Positions 1 through 8,517 of a DNA stretch of 64,000 nt are shown here, one piece after another (the stretch's first letter is position 1; every line of letters starts with the position of its first letter). Made by a program: the position numbers and the translations under genes. Source of the DNA: Paludibacteraceae bacterium (GTDB taxonomy: Bacteria > Bacteroidota > Bacteroidia > Bacteroidales > Paludibacteraceae); NCBI GenBank assembly GCA_024399495.1, contig JAKSNY010000006.1, forward strand, positions 58,533 to 122,532, written 5' to 3'. The notes beneath the pieces are model-generated. The model was not told the origin of the DNA, ran no database searches, and saw nothing but the letters and a program-made list of their open reading frames with translations.

Positions 1-1
1 A

Positions 2-1108
2 TTGGTTGTTTTTATAGATGAAATGCCGTGCTTTGACACTCAGCACTCTGATTTTATAAATGCGGTGGATTTCTTTTGGAACAGCAAAGGTTCAACTATG
101 GACAATCTGTTTTTCATAGTTTGCGGTTCGGCTACATCGTGGATGATAAACAATATTGTAAACAATAAAGGCGGACTGCACAACCGTATTACGCATGAGT
201 TGCACCTTAAACCGTTTGACCTTTATCAAACGGAACTCTATGCAAAATCTAAGAACTCAAATTGGTCAAGGCTCTCGATTATGCAACTTTACGCTGCCAT
301 AGGTGGTGTTCCGTACTATCTTAGCCTTGTAGATTTTAATAAATCAGTAACCGAAAATATAGACTACCTATTCTTTTCTGAAGACGCACCGCTCAGCACT
401 GAATATAAGAGATTGTTTGGTTCACTGTTTAAATCGCCAGAAAACTATTTAGGTATAATAAAGGCACTCACTGACAATAAAAGCGGACTTACACGTAAGC
501 AGATTGCAGAAAAACTTAAATTGCCGAATAACGGACACCTGTCTGATATGCTTGAAAACCTTGTGCAATGTGATTTTATACGCCGTTACAATAACGGTCT
601 TAATACAAGTAAAGGCATATATCAGCTAATTGACTTTTATACTTTGTTTTATAATCAATTCTGCATAAAGAGAACAACCGATACTCATTTTTGGAGTAAC
701 CATCTGAATCAGCCTATGATGAACACTTGGTTTGGCTTGGGTTATGAACGTATCTGTGCATATCATATAAAACAGGTACTGTATGCAATGCGTGTTGACC
801 GTATTGCCCATGAGTATTACTCTTGGCGTAGTAAAAAGAGCAATCCTGCTGTACAAATTGACATTATTATAGACAGAGCCGATAATGTTGTGAATATTGC
901 GGAGATAAAATACTCTCAGGCTGAATACACGCTTAGCGCCGAGGAATATGGCAAAATAATGTACCGGCTGGAGACTTTTATCAAGGAGAGTAAGACTAAA
1001 AAAGGGGTTCAGCCAATGCTTATTACAACCTTTGGTGTACGCCCCAATGGGTTCAGCGGAATTTCAAATACAACCGTAACACTTGATGACCTGTTTCAGC
1101 AGTTGTAA
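2..1108 (+). CDS. AAA+ ATPase of the archaeal-type/DUF234 family, 5' truncated by window edge
   Basis: The reading frame is open to the left edge, so the N-terminus with the Walker A motif lies outside the window. The visible part opens with a Walker B strand (VVFIDEM), followed by a STAND-like ATPase region, a winged-helix segment near residues 155-200 and a C-terminal nuclease-like domain. In that domain D-I-I-I-D and E-I-K near residues 290-305 fit the PD-(D/E)XK-like DUF234 module. Proteins of this family are common accessory genes in Bacteroidales, often patchily distributed; their cellular role is unknown. The apparent first codon is a TTG read as Met and is not a real start. No partner gene is visible. 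Family call is firm; function is open. Confidence 0.8.
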   Translation: MVVFIDEMPCFDTQHSDFINAVDFFWNSKGSTMDNLFFIVCGSATSWMINNIVNNKGGLHNRITHELHLKPFDLYQTELYAKSKNSNWSRLSIMQLYAAIGGVPYYLSLVDFNKSVTENIDYLFFSEDAPLSTEYKRLFGSLFKSPENYLGIIKALTDNKSGLTRKQIAEKLKLPNNGHLSDMLENLVQCDFIRRYNNGLNTSKGIYQLIDFYTLFYNQFCIKRTTDTHFWSNHLNQPMMNTWFGLGYERICAYHIKQVLYAMRVDRIAHEYYSWRSKKSNPAVQIDIIIDRADNVVNIAEIKYSQAEYTLSAEEYGKIMYRLETFIKESKTKKGVQPMLITTFGVRPNGFSGISNTTVTLDDLFQQL

Positions 1109-1211
1109 CGGTTTTGCAACAAAAGTCCCGATGTTGCGGAAATGTTAAAAAAAATTACAAATTCTACTGGATTTTTAACATTTTAAATTTTTTTTTAACA
1201 TTTGATTTGGT

Positions 1212-1219
1212 TATCTTTG
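1212..1219 (+). promoter_or_regulatory. Bacteroidota -7 element (TATCTTTG)
   Basis: TATCTTTG matches the TAnnTTTG -7 box and lies 76 bases before the start codon of the large secreted protein. The -33 region is only T-rich. The leader contains a small hairpin (AAAAGG ... CCTTTT, about 1227-1243). Confidence 0.6.
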
Positions 1220-1295
1220 TGGCCAAAAGGTGGATTATGCCCTTTTGTATCAATTTTTTACCAAAACTTAGTTAAAAAAATTAACACACAATATT

Positions 1296-4200
1296 ATGAA
1301 AAAGAATTTACTACTTACTTTAGTTTCTTTATTGGTTTTTAATGCTGCGGTGTGGGGGGAGTACACAAAAACCATTCAATCTGGAGAAACCTCTATTGGT
1401 GGATATGGGAAAGAGAAGGAATATTCAATAGGGTTTCCATGCTCAAAAATCACCTTTCAGGCAAAGAGATCGTCATTACTTGCTGTTGGTAACTTGATTG
1501 TATATGGATATGATAAAAACAATACAGAAAGCAAGGTGTATGATGAAAATCCAGGAACAAGCTATGGTAGTAAGAGTGCGAATTTACAAAGAGCCTTGAA
1601 AGTAAAGTTTAAAACAGCATCATTGGCTGATGGTACAAGATATTTTAAATCTGTTGTTGTTACTCAAGCGGAATATTTTGATGTAACTACAACACCTTTA
1701 GATTTCGGTAATGTGATTATAGGAAAAACATCTGACAGTCAGTCTATTAGCGTGGAATACTCTAAGAAGTCTGGTAATGTTTCTTCTAATAATAGTGCTT
1801 TTAGTGTATCAGCTACATCTGTTGGTTCAACCGCTAATGAGGCTTATGGCACTCAGACTGTTAATGTAACATTTAAGCCAACAACTCCAGGTGCTTATAA
1901 TGGAACCATAACAATTGGGAATCAAACTGTGTCTGTTTCAGGAACGGGTGTTCTTGACAAACCAGCAAACCTTGGAGTTGTAATGGATTATACTAAGGCT
2001 ACATTAAGTTGGAATGCAGTTAGCGGAGCAGAGAAATATATAATTACATACGGTGATTCCACAAAAACCACTACAGGTACAAGCATTGTGTGTGACGGCT
2101 TGCACCTTGGCACACAATATACATTCTTCGTTAAGGCATTTGCCAATAATACCACATCAGCCGCTGCTGAAATAAGCGATAAAACCAAAGACCTTGTGGC
2201 ATCTGCATCAATCACGGTAAGCAATCCGTCATACTCATCTGTTGAGGCTCAGTGGGCTGCAATTGCTGACGCAACAGGTTATAAGATTGTTTCAAATAAC
2301 GGTGTGGTTAATGTATTTGATGGCCACGATGTTACATCGGGTACACTTGTGGGCTTGATGCCTAACAACACTTATACGTTTACCATCTATGGTATGTATG
2401 GTGAAGAGGTGTCACTGAATGGCAAAACATCGGGTGAGATAAAGACTCTTGAAACCAAGTGCTCTGTTGAGACTATACCTAATAAAACCATAGAGTCAAA
2501 GGGTGGCTTCAACTGGGATGATGCATACGCTGAATGCACTACAACAAAAAACAATGCTACAATTACATTCAGTTACACAACATCCTCGTCATCTGCAACA
2601 GATATTAAATTTAGTGTAGATGAATATAGAGATGGTGGATGGCATGATATAGGGTGGAGTGTTACAGGAAGTTGGCGTAAAGTATCTGGCACTAAAAGTT
2701 TGACATTGAGCAGAGGTGTAACAAAATTCCGTTTTGTATATCACGGTAATTTTGGAGCATCGTTCACTAATATTTCCGCTATGCAGGGCTCATATCTTGA
2801 GGTTCCTGAGACAACAGTTGATTTTGGTAATGTGGGCATCGGGGAAAAACCATCAAAAGATATTGTAGTAAATTACTCCACTATGGTGGGTGATGTATCA
2901 AAAGAGGGTTCTGATAAGTTCTCTGTAGATAAAAAACAGGTTGGTAAAGATGATTGCGGTTATGGGTCGGAAAATATCAAGGTTACTTTTGATGCAAGCA
3001 CAATCGGTGAGCAAACGGGAACAATTAAAGTTGGTTCTATAAATGTTACCATTAAGGCAAATGTAACACTTCCGGTACCAACTCTTGAGGCAAGTGACAT
3101 TACTTACACCTCTGCAAAACTTAGTTGGAATGCTGTTCCGGGTGCGGAGAAATATAGGCTGAACTTTATTGGTGGTAACTCTATAGAAACAACTGACACA
3201 TGGTCTGTTTGTGATACTCTTAAGTTACACTCATCTAATCAGTTCACCGTTCAGGCATACGGTGGTGGTCAATATACTGACCCAAGTAATGTGGTTACAG
3301 TTAGTACCCCTGACCTTGTGGCTTCTGCGTCATTCAGCGTAAGTAACCCATCTTACACATCGGTTATAGGTGCTTGGGCTAAAATACCCGATGCTACAGG
3401 TTATAAGGTTGTTGCCTCTAACGGAGCGGAGACTATATTTGACGGTGGTAATACAATATCAGGGCATATAACAGGCTTAATGCCAAACAATACATACACA
3501 TTCACAGTATATGGAATGTATAACGGCGATGTATCGTTGAATTCTACGTCATCGGAAAATTCAGCAACAACTCTTAAGACCAATTGCCCTGTGCAAGATG
3601 TTCCTAACAAAACACTTGGAAATGTCGGACAAGGATTTAAATGGGGTTGGAGTTATGAATTTGATGTTAAGAAGAACAGTCCTATTCTTTCATTCAGTTA
3701 TTCTGTGTTTGCAGGAGTTGCAACTACATGGACAGGAGACCTATTTGAGGTGTATGAATATGTAGATGGCAAATGGAGTGAGACAGGAGTTTGGGGTACA
3801 AATAACAGAAGCGGTTCCGCTACAAATATTCAATTAAGTAGAAATGCAACCAAGATAAGATTGTACTGCAGTGGTAACTTTGGATGCACTTTCAATGGAA
3901 TATCTGTTATGCAAGGTTCTTATTTTGAGGCATCGCCTACATCTCTGGATTTAGGTTCTGTGTTAGTTGGAGGAACTATTTCTGCAAAAACAGTAACCAT
4001 TGATTATTCAACAATGAAGGGCGACATTATCAGTGATAATGACAAGGTGTTTATTTGTAGTAAAAATGTTATCGGAGCCGACGACTGTGGATATGGGAAA
4101 GATAATTTTAATGTATCGGTTAATACAAATGTTGAACCTGGAACATACGAATCAAATATTCAGGTAGGTTCAATAAAAATACCAGTAAAACTTATAGTTA

Positions 4201-6776
4201 TTCCATTGCCGGCACCTGCGGCAAGTGCATCGGGTGTGGGTAAAAACACTATAAATATTTCATGGCCTAAAGTAGATGGGGCTACCGCCTACAAAGTTGT
4301 ATGCGAGTCAATACATTTCTCCACTATTAAGTATGAAGTTGAGGGTCAAACAATGTATAATGTCTTGGTAAACTCATTAGAAGAAAATAAAGAGTATGAG
4401 TTTAGGATAAGTACAATGTATGGTGATATAGAGAATCAAAGCAGTACGCTGACTGCCAGAACATTTGCTTCTCTTAATATTGAGAAAGAGGGTGTTAGTA
4501 AAGAATCTATCTCTTATACTATTCAATGTAAAGGTAACTGGAATGAGGGAGAAAATTCTTTTGAAAAGGGTTCGGAGATTTCTATTATAGCAAGCAACTC
4601 TGACAATTGCGCCAAATATGAGAAAACCGTTATCGGGTCTGAGACAATAACCGAAAATCCTGCTGTGTTTACAATTAGCGAGCCTGTTACTGCCACTATT
4701 TACTATACAGATAAGGAATTAACTGCTCCTACACTTAATGTAATCTGCAACAGCAAGAATAAAGCGGAGTTAAGTTGGAACGCTAATGAGTGTGCTGAAA
4801 CATATACAATAATATATGTTAATTCTGATGGTAAAGTAAAGGAGATTTCAAATATCACAACCACAAATTACGCAATAGAAGACTTGACACCTGCAACAGA
4901 TTATACATTTAAGGTTGAGGCTGTAAGAGGAGAACTTAACGCAACATCTGATGAGGTGAGTGTCACAACTTACGGAACTGTTGATATTCAGGCGAGCGGA
5001 GTTGCTCCTGAGACCACATCGTGGACACTGACGGGTGAGGAAGGCAAATGGAATGAGATTGAGAACTCATTTGAAATAGGTTCTACAGTAACTATTTTTG
5101 CAAGCAATTCTGATGCAAGTGCGGTGTTTGACAAGATGCAATATTACGATGGTGAGAGCACCATTAACCCGACTGCTATAACAATGTTGAACGCTTCTGT
5201 CTCTAAAACATGGGCAAATGTATTCTTTAAGTATAGCGGAGTTGCAAAAACCGATGACGGACATGAGTTTGCAACACTTAGTGAGGCAATAGAGTACTCA
5301 AAAACCCATAATGTGGAGATTACACTTCTTACTGATTGCCCAACAGAGAATATTGACCTTGAGTCTGGAACAAATGTAGTTTTGGACGGCAATGGATTCA
5401 GAGTGGGAGATGTTACGGTAAGGTCTGGTGCCAAACTTACAACCAACGGTGCCTTGATTATGGGTAATCTTAATATCAAGACAGAGTACCGCAATTCAGG
5501 CGAGGTTGACCCTAACGGTCAGGATTTGGACGTGATTGGTACTGTAAGTTTTGACAAGATTCTGGACCCAAGTGGTGTGATTGACAATTCTGTATGGTAT
5601 GGAGTTTGTGTTCCGTTCCCTGTTGATATAAAGGATGTTAAGGGTGTCTTGAATAACGGTGATGAGGTGCCTCTTGCTTATGGGGTTAATGTGTTGTTTG
5701 ACCGTTATGATGGAGACATGAGAGCCGCTAAAGGTAAGGGTTGGGTTGATATGCCGGCATCTGAAACATTGGTGCCTGGTAAGATGTATATTCTTCTTTC
5801 AGATTACAACACAGTAAGGTTCTATAAGAAAGATGGAACTCCTATTGTGTCTGATTTAACATCTATCCAATTACAGGAGTTTACTGCTCCAAAAATTGAG
5901 AATCAGGGTTGGAATGCAATAGGTAACAGTCAGATATTCCATGTTGGTATGAGTTCTGAAACAGTGTTTGGTCAAACATTGGTACAAGGAACCAAGGCAT
6001 ACGATTTGGTATCGCTTGAAGAAGAGAATTTTGTAGTTGCATCTCCTGTATTTATTCAGTACATAGATGGAGGTAAAAATGTAGAATTGTTTAAGAAACA
6101 ATCTGCAAGCCTGCGTTCTGTAGCGGCAGAGAATGATATGTTTAATCTGCGCATTGCAAAGGAGGGACAAGAGAATGCCGCTGACCAGATGTTTATCACG
6201 GCTTCTGAGTTTGCATCTGATGATTATGTTATAGGTAAGGATCTTGCCAAGATGGGTGATTTGACGGGTGTCAATATGGCTCGTATATGGATGAATGCAA
6301 AAAGTACCAAACTATGTGTAATAGATGCAAAACTATATAATGGAACAACAGAGATTCCACTTGGTGTTTTTGCCCCTAAGAACGGTAACTATAAACTATA
6401 CTTGAACAGTAATGTTTATGGTTTGACGCTTGAACTATTGTATAATGGAGAAATTATTCATAACTTTGCAGACGGAGAATTTACCACCGCTATTGCAAAG
6501 GGTACAAATAACGGTTATTCGCTTAAAATATCCGCCAATGCAGACGCTCCTGTAATAACAGATGTTGACGGAGTGGAAGATATAAAGGCGTATATAAAGG
6601 AGAATACGTTGTACATTACAGGTTTGAACGATGGCGCTGAATATACTGTGTATGATTTGCACAATAAGATTGCAGACAGAATTGCAAATGGTGGAATAGA
6701 GCAGGTTGATCTTCCGTTACAGGGTGTTTACTTTGTAATAAGTGGAGAGACGACTATCAAACTGTTGAATAAATAA
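1296..6776 (+). CDS. Very large secreted multi-domain protein with FN3 and anchor-like repeats, probable T9SS cargo
   Basis: An 1826-residue protein with a classical signal peptide (about residues 1-21). A three-part module recurs: a beta-rich domain with a DFGNV-type opening near residues 135, 508 and 884, a fibronectin type III-like domain (LSWNAV...GAEKY), and a lectin-like domain with tryptophans and a NFG..F motif. Near residue 1330 a pectate-lyase-like 'ATLSEAIEYS' segment begins, and the last 60 residues (YTVYDL...GVYFVISG) resemble the C-terminal beta-sandwich sorting domain used by type IX secretion, although short. It is likely exported across the outer membrane and surface attached or released. 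The GldJ-type lipoprotein elsewhere in the window is consistent with a T9SS host. Ligand unknown; repeats argue for adhesion or glycan binding. Confidence 0.75.
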   Translation: MKKNLLLTLVSLLVFNAAVWGEYTKTIQSGETSIGGYGKEKEYSIGFPCSKITFQAKRSSLLAVGNLIVYGYDKNNTESKVYDENPGTSYGSKSANLQRALKVKFKTASLADGTRYFKSVVVTQAEYFDVTTTPLDFGNVIIGKTSDSQSISVEYSKKSGNVSSNNSAFSVSATSVGSTANEAYGTQTVNVTFKPTTPGAYNGTITIGNQTVSVSGTGVLDKPANLGVVMDYTKATLSWNAVSGAEKYIITYGDSTKTTTGTSIVCDGLHLGTQYTFFVKAFANNTTSAAAEISDKTKDLVASASITVSNPSYSSVEAQWAAIADATGYKIVSNNGVVNVFDGHDVTSGTLVGLMPNNTYTFTIYGMYGEEVSLNGKTSGEIKTLETKCSVETIPNKTIESKGGFNWDDAYAECTTTKNNATITFSYTTSSSSATDIKFSVDEYRDGGWHDIGWSVTGSWRKVSGTKSLTLSRGVTKFRFVYHGNFGASFTNISAMQGSYLEVPETTVDFGNVGIGEKPSKDIVVNYSTMVGDVSKEGSDKFSVDKKQVGKDDCGYGSENIKVTFDASTIGEQTGTIKVGSINVTIKANVTLPVPTLEASDITYTSAKLSWNAVPGAEKYRLNFIGGNSIETTDTWSVCDTLKLHSSNQFTVQAYGGGQYTDPSNVVTVSTPDLVASASFSVSNPSYTSVIGAWAKIPDATGYKVVASNGAETIFDGGNTISGHITGLMPNNTYTFTVYGMYNGDVSLNSTSSENSATTLKTNCPVQDVPNKTLGNVGQGFKWGWSYEFDVKKNSPILSFSYSVFAGVATTWTGDLFEVYEYVDGKWSETGVWGTNNRSGSATNIQLSRNATKIRLYCSGNFGCTFNGISVMQGSYFEASPTSLDLGSVLVGGTISAKTVTIDYSTMKGDIISDNDKVFICSKNVIGADDCGYGKDNFNVSVNTNVEPGTYESNIQVGSIKIPVKLIVIPLPAPAASASGVGKNTINISWPKVDGATAYKVVCESIHFSTIKYEVEGQTMYNVLVNSLEENKEYEFRISTMYGDIENQSSTLTARTFASLNIEKEGVSKESISYTIQCKGNWNEGENSFEKGSEISIIASNSDNCAKYEKTVIGSETITENPAVFTISEPVTATIYYTDKELTAPTLNVICNSKNKAELSWNANECAETYTIIYVNSDGKVKEISNITTTNYAIEDLTPATDYTFKVEAVRGELNATSDEVSVTTYGTVDIQASGVAPETTSWTLTGEEGKWNEIENSFEIGSTVTIFASNSDASAVFDKMQYYDGESTINPTAITMLNASVSKTWANVFFKYSGVAKTDDGHEFATLSEAIEYSKTHNVEITLLTDCPTENIDLESGTNVVLDGNGFRVGDVTVRSGAKLTTNGALIMGNLNIKTEYRNSGEVDPNGQDLDVIGTVSFDKILDPSGVIDNSVWYGVCVPFPVDIKDVKGVLNNGDEVPLAYGVNVLFDRYDGDMRAAKGKGWVDMPASETLVPGKMYILLSDYNTVRFYKKDGTPIVSDLTSIQLQEFTAPKIENQGWNAIGNSQIFHVGMSSETVFGQTLVQGTKAYDLVSLEEENFVVASPVFIQYIDGGKNVELFKKQSASLRSVAAENDMFNLRIAKEGQENAADQMFITASEFASDDYVIGKDLAKMGDLTGVNMARIWMNAKSTKLCVIDAKLYNGTTEIPLGVFAPKNGNYKLYLNSNVYGLTLELLYNGEIIHNFADGEFTTAIAKGTNNGYSLKISANADAPVITDVDGVEDIKAYIKENTLYITGLNDGAEYTVYDLHNKIADRIANGGIEQVDLPLQGVYFVISGETTIKLLNK

Positions 6777-6789
6777 AATATTTATAATT

Positions 6790-6900
6790 ATGAAAGAGTA
6801 CATAAAGCCGGAGTTGGTAATAAATTCTTTTGAGCCCGAGAACTGCTGTATTGTGGTTATATCCGGAGCGCGTCCGGAACCTGCGTCAAGCATTTTTTAA
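6790..6900 (+). CDS. 36-residue peptide with KPE N-terminus, downstream of secreted protein
   Basis: A short ORF begins 13 bases after the stop of the large secreted protein: ATG at 6790, TAA at 6898-6900. The product starts MKEYIKPE, has a hydrophobic middle with a Cys-Cys pair (ENCCIVVISG) and ends in a Pro/Ser tail. Short peptides beginning K-x-Y-x-K-P are frequently seen behind secreted repeat proteins in Bacteroidales; their role is not established, and a peptide precursor is one idea. No modifying enzyme is adjacent. It is too short for coding statistics, but position and start context support it. Confidence 0.5.
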   Translation: MKEYIKPELVINSFEPENCCIVVISGARPEPASSIF

Positions 6901-6948
6901 AAAAAATTTATTGTAGCAAACACTTGCTTTTTCAATAAGACTTTAGCT

Positions 6949-6984
6949 TCCCACCCTTATTATGGGGGTGGGAGGTTTTGTTTT
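6949..6984 (+). terminator. Rho-independent terminator after the secreted protein/peptide unit
   Basis: Stem TCCCACCC (6949-6956) pairs with GGGTGGGA (6966-6973) and is followed by a T-rich run. It closes the transcription unit that started near 1226. Confidence 0.75.
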
Positions 6985-7007
6985 CTCAAAATAAATTCAT
7001 AATTTTG
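6977..7007 (+). promoter_or_regulatory. Consensus Bacteroidota promoter overlapping a terminator tail
   Basis: TTTG (6977-6980), 19 bases, TAATTTTG (7000-7007). The -33 box is taken from the T-tract of the preceding terminator. It would drive the 40-codon ORF at 7041. Confidence 0.6.
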
Positions 7008-7040
7008 TGGGGAGAAGAATAGAACATTTAATTATTGGGT

Positions 7041-7163
7041 ATGGCACAGGGTAAGACTAAAAAGACAGCCCTTAATAATTTATATAGAAAAAATAAGTGG
7101 ATACGTCAACATGGCTTTTCAAAGAATGAGGTTATAGGGAAGGAATTGATGCCTTGTGTTTGA
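7041..7163 (+). CDS. Small hypothetical basic protein (40 aa)
   Basis: ATG at 7041, TGA at 7161-7163. The product begins MAQGKTKK, is rich in Lys/Arg/Asn and ends MPCV. It sits 34 bases after a consensus -7 box, which is the main reason to list it. It is not recognised and may be the remnant of a longer gene, because the next 400 bases are non-coding and repeat-like. Confidence 0.3.
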   Translation: MAQGKTKKTALNNLYRKNKWIRQHGFSKNEVIGKELMPCV

Positions 7164-7295
7164 AGATAAGCAGATACTTGATTTGCATGAATTTAAGGAT
7201 GTGAGCAGGTGATGCTTGCACTATCTTTTTTTCGCTTCGCAAAAAAATACTGTCGTAATTTTTTCGCTTCGCTCAAAGAGTTACTTTCGCATCAG

Positions 7296-7411
7296 TACAA
7301 AACCAAAAACCTGCAGTTTTTAAAATATCAGAAGTGGGTGATTGCAAGCAAGCTTGTATCACCCATTTCTAATATTTTTTTAAAAAAATCTCCGATTTTT
7401 TTGGTTTTGTA
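7296..7411. repeat. Three-hairpin element with 14 bp outer inverted repeat (copy a)
   Basis: TACAAAACCAAAAA (7296-7309) is perfectly complementary to TTTTTGGTTTTGTA (7398-7411). Inside are AAAAAC/GTTTTT (7305-7321), a long hairpin GAAGTGGGTGAT/ATCACCCATTTC (7331-7369, extended outside by AAAATAT/ATATTTT), and AAAAAATC/GATTTTTT (7383-7401). Some A and T bases belong to both the outer stem and a hairpin, so the two folds compete. The 395 bases between 7164 and rplM hold this element, the rplM promoter and a leader; I see no gene there. A close relative is at 53698. Confidence 0.7.
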
Positions 7412-7431
7412 TCGGATTTGTCGTAAATTCG
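7400..7431 (+). promoter_or_regulatory. Promoter of the rplM operon, embedded in the inverted repeat
   Basis: TTTG (7400-7403), exactly 20 bases, TAAATTCG (7424-7431, one mismatch to TAnnTTTG). The -33 box lies in the right arm of the inverted repeat. Predicted start of transcription is near 7438. Confidence 0.6.
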
Positions 7432-7437
7432 CAGTCC

Positions 7438-7558
7438 GATTATCTATCCAAAAACTCAAGTGACTGATAATCAGGCATAAACATCTTTTTAGCCTAAGAT
7501 GATTCCGATTTATGCCCACCATTGGTCACAAGTTATTAACGGAAAAATTTTTAGTAAA
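7438..7558 (+). promoter_or_regulatory. Structured leader of rplM (candidate L13 autoregulatory leader)
   Basis: About 120 transcribed bases precede rplM. GGCATAAA (7474-7481) pairs with TTTATGCC (7509-7516), and CATC/GATG can pair inside the same stem. Ribosomal-protein leaders have been described for L13 in Bacteroidia (from memory, not checked), so autogenous control is a reasonable inference. Confidence 0.45.
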
Positions 7559-8014
7559 GTGGATACTTTAAGCTTTAAAACAATTTCTGCAAACGCCGCT
7601 ACCGTAAATAAGGAGTGGGTTGTAGTTGATGCAACAGACCAGATAATGGGTCGTTTTTGCTCTAAAGTTGCCAAACTAGCAAGGGGTAAGTATAAACCAA
7701 ACTTCACTCCTCATGTAGATTGTGGTGACAATGTTATTATCATTAACGCCGATAAGGTTAAACTTACAGGTAACAAGTGGACAGATCATATATCTCACAC
7801 TTTTACAGGTTATCCTGGCGGTCAGCGTGACTGGACTCCTGCCAAGTATATGGCAAAGGGTTCAAAATACTATTTTGAGAAAGTGCTTAAGGGTATGTTG
7901 CCTAAGACAAAACTTGGCAACAAGATTCTTAAAAACATCTATGTTTATGATGGTCCGGAACACCCACATCAGGCACAGAATCCTAAAACAATTGATATTA
8001 ACGCTCTTAAATAA
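7559..8014 (+). CDS. rplM: 50S ribosomal protein L13 (uL13)
   Basis: The 151-residue protein matches uL13: the DTLS-KTISAN N-terminus typical of Bacteroidota, WVVVDATDQIMGR, the GDNVIIINADKV segment, and a GMLPKTKLG/HPHQAQNP C-terminus. I place the start at GTG 7559, because the conserved family N-terminus begins exactly there; the frame stays open upstream to an ATG at 7499, but those 20 extra residues are unlike L13 and fall in the structured leader. L13 is an early assembly protein of the large subunit. It is followed after 5 bases by rpsI, the usual pair, and expression is probably controlled by the leader above. Confidence 0.96.
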   Translation: MDTLSFKTISANAATVNKEWVVVDATDQIMGRFCSKVAKLARGKYKPNFTPHVDCGDNVIIINADKVKLTGNKWTDHISHTFTGYPGGQRDWTPAKYMAKGSKYYFEKVLKGMLPKTKLGNKILKNIYVYDGPEHPHQAQNPKTIDINALK

Positions 8015-8019
8015 ATATT

Positions 8020-8406
8020 ATGGAAGTTATAAATGCATTAGGTAGAAGAAAAGCCGCTATTGCACGTATATATGTTGCAGAGGGAAGCGGTAATATTACT
8101 ATAAATAATCGTCCGCTTGCAGTATATTTCCCATCGGGTATGTTACAGTATGTTGTTAAACAACCGTTGGCTAAATTGGGCGTTGAAGAGAAATTTGATA
8201 TCAAAGTTAACTTGCAGGGTGGTGGTAGCAAAGGTCAGGCTGAGGCTCTTAGACTTGCCATTGCACGCGCTCTTGTAAAAATTGACCCAGAGAACAAGCC
8301 TGCTCTTAAGTCTGAAGGCTTTATGACACGTGACCCACGTGAGGTTGAGCGTAAGAAGCCAGGTAGACCAAAAGCACGTAAACGCTTCCAGTTCTCTAAG
8401 AGATAA
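8020..8406 (+). CDS. rpsI: 30S ribosomal protein S9 (uS9)
   Basis: A 128-residue uS9: GRRKAAIARIYV at the start, VNLQGGGSKGQAEALRLAIA in the middle, and the basic tail KKPGRPKARKRFQFSKR that reaches towards the P-site tRNA. Length is normal for the family. The gene starts 5 bases after rplM and is cotranscribed with it. A small GC hairpin separates it from rpsB. Confidence 0.98.
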   Translation: MEVINALGRRKAAIARIYVAEGSGNITINNRPLAVYFPSGMLQYVVKQPLAKLGVEEKFDIKVNLQGGGSKGQAEALRLAIARALVKIDPENKPALKSEGFMTRDPREVERKKPGRPKARKRFQFSKR

Positions 8407-8412
8407 TCACCC

Positions 8413-8425
8413 CACCCATCGGGTG
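8413..8425 (+). other. Small GC hairpin between rpsI and rpsB
   Basis: CACCC (8413-8417) pairs with GGGTG (8421-8425) around ATC, 7 bases after the rpsI stop. There is no U-run, so it may be a processing or partial-attenuation site. The 111-base gap holds nothing else obvious except an A-rich stretch before rpsB. Confidence 0.35.
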
Positions 8426-8517
8426 CTGTTTGTATCTAAACTTGGAAGACTCTTTTGGATTACTTTCAGGTTGATATTAAGAAATATTAAAAAGATAACA
8501 ACAAAATTAAAAAAATT

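Noticed and set aside
5144-5494. 116-codon minus-strand ORF within the large secreted protein
   Set aside because: Shadow of the plus-strand frame, no motifs.
7209-7463. 84-codon ORF between the small ORF at 7041 and rplM
   Set aside because: It runs through hairpins and A/T tracts of the inverted-repeat element, and its composition is not protein-like.
7499-7558. Longer rplM start at ATG 7499
   Set aside because: The extra 20 codons overlap the structured leader and are unlike any L13 N-terminus.
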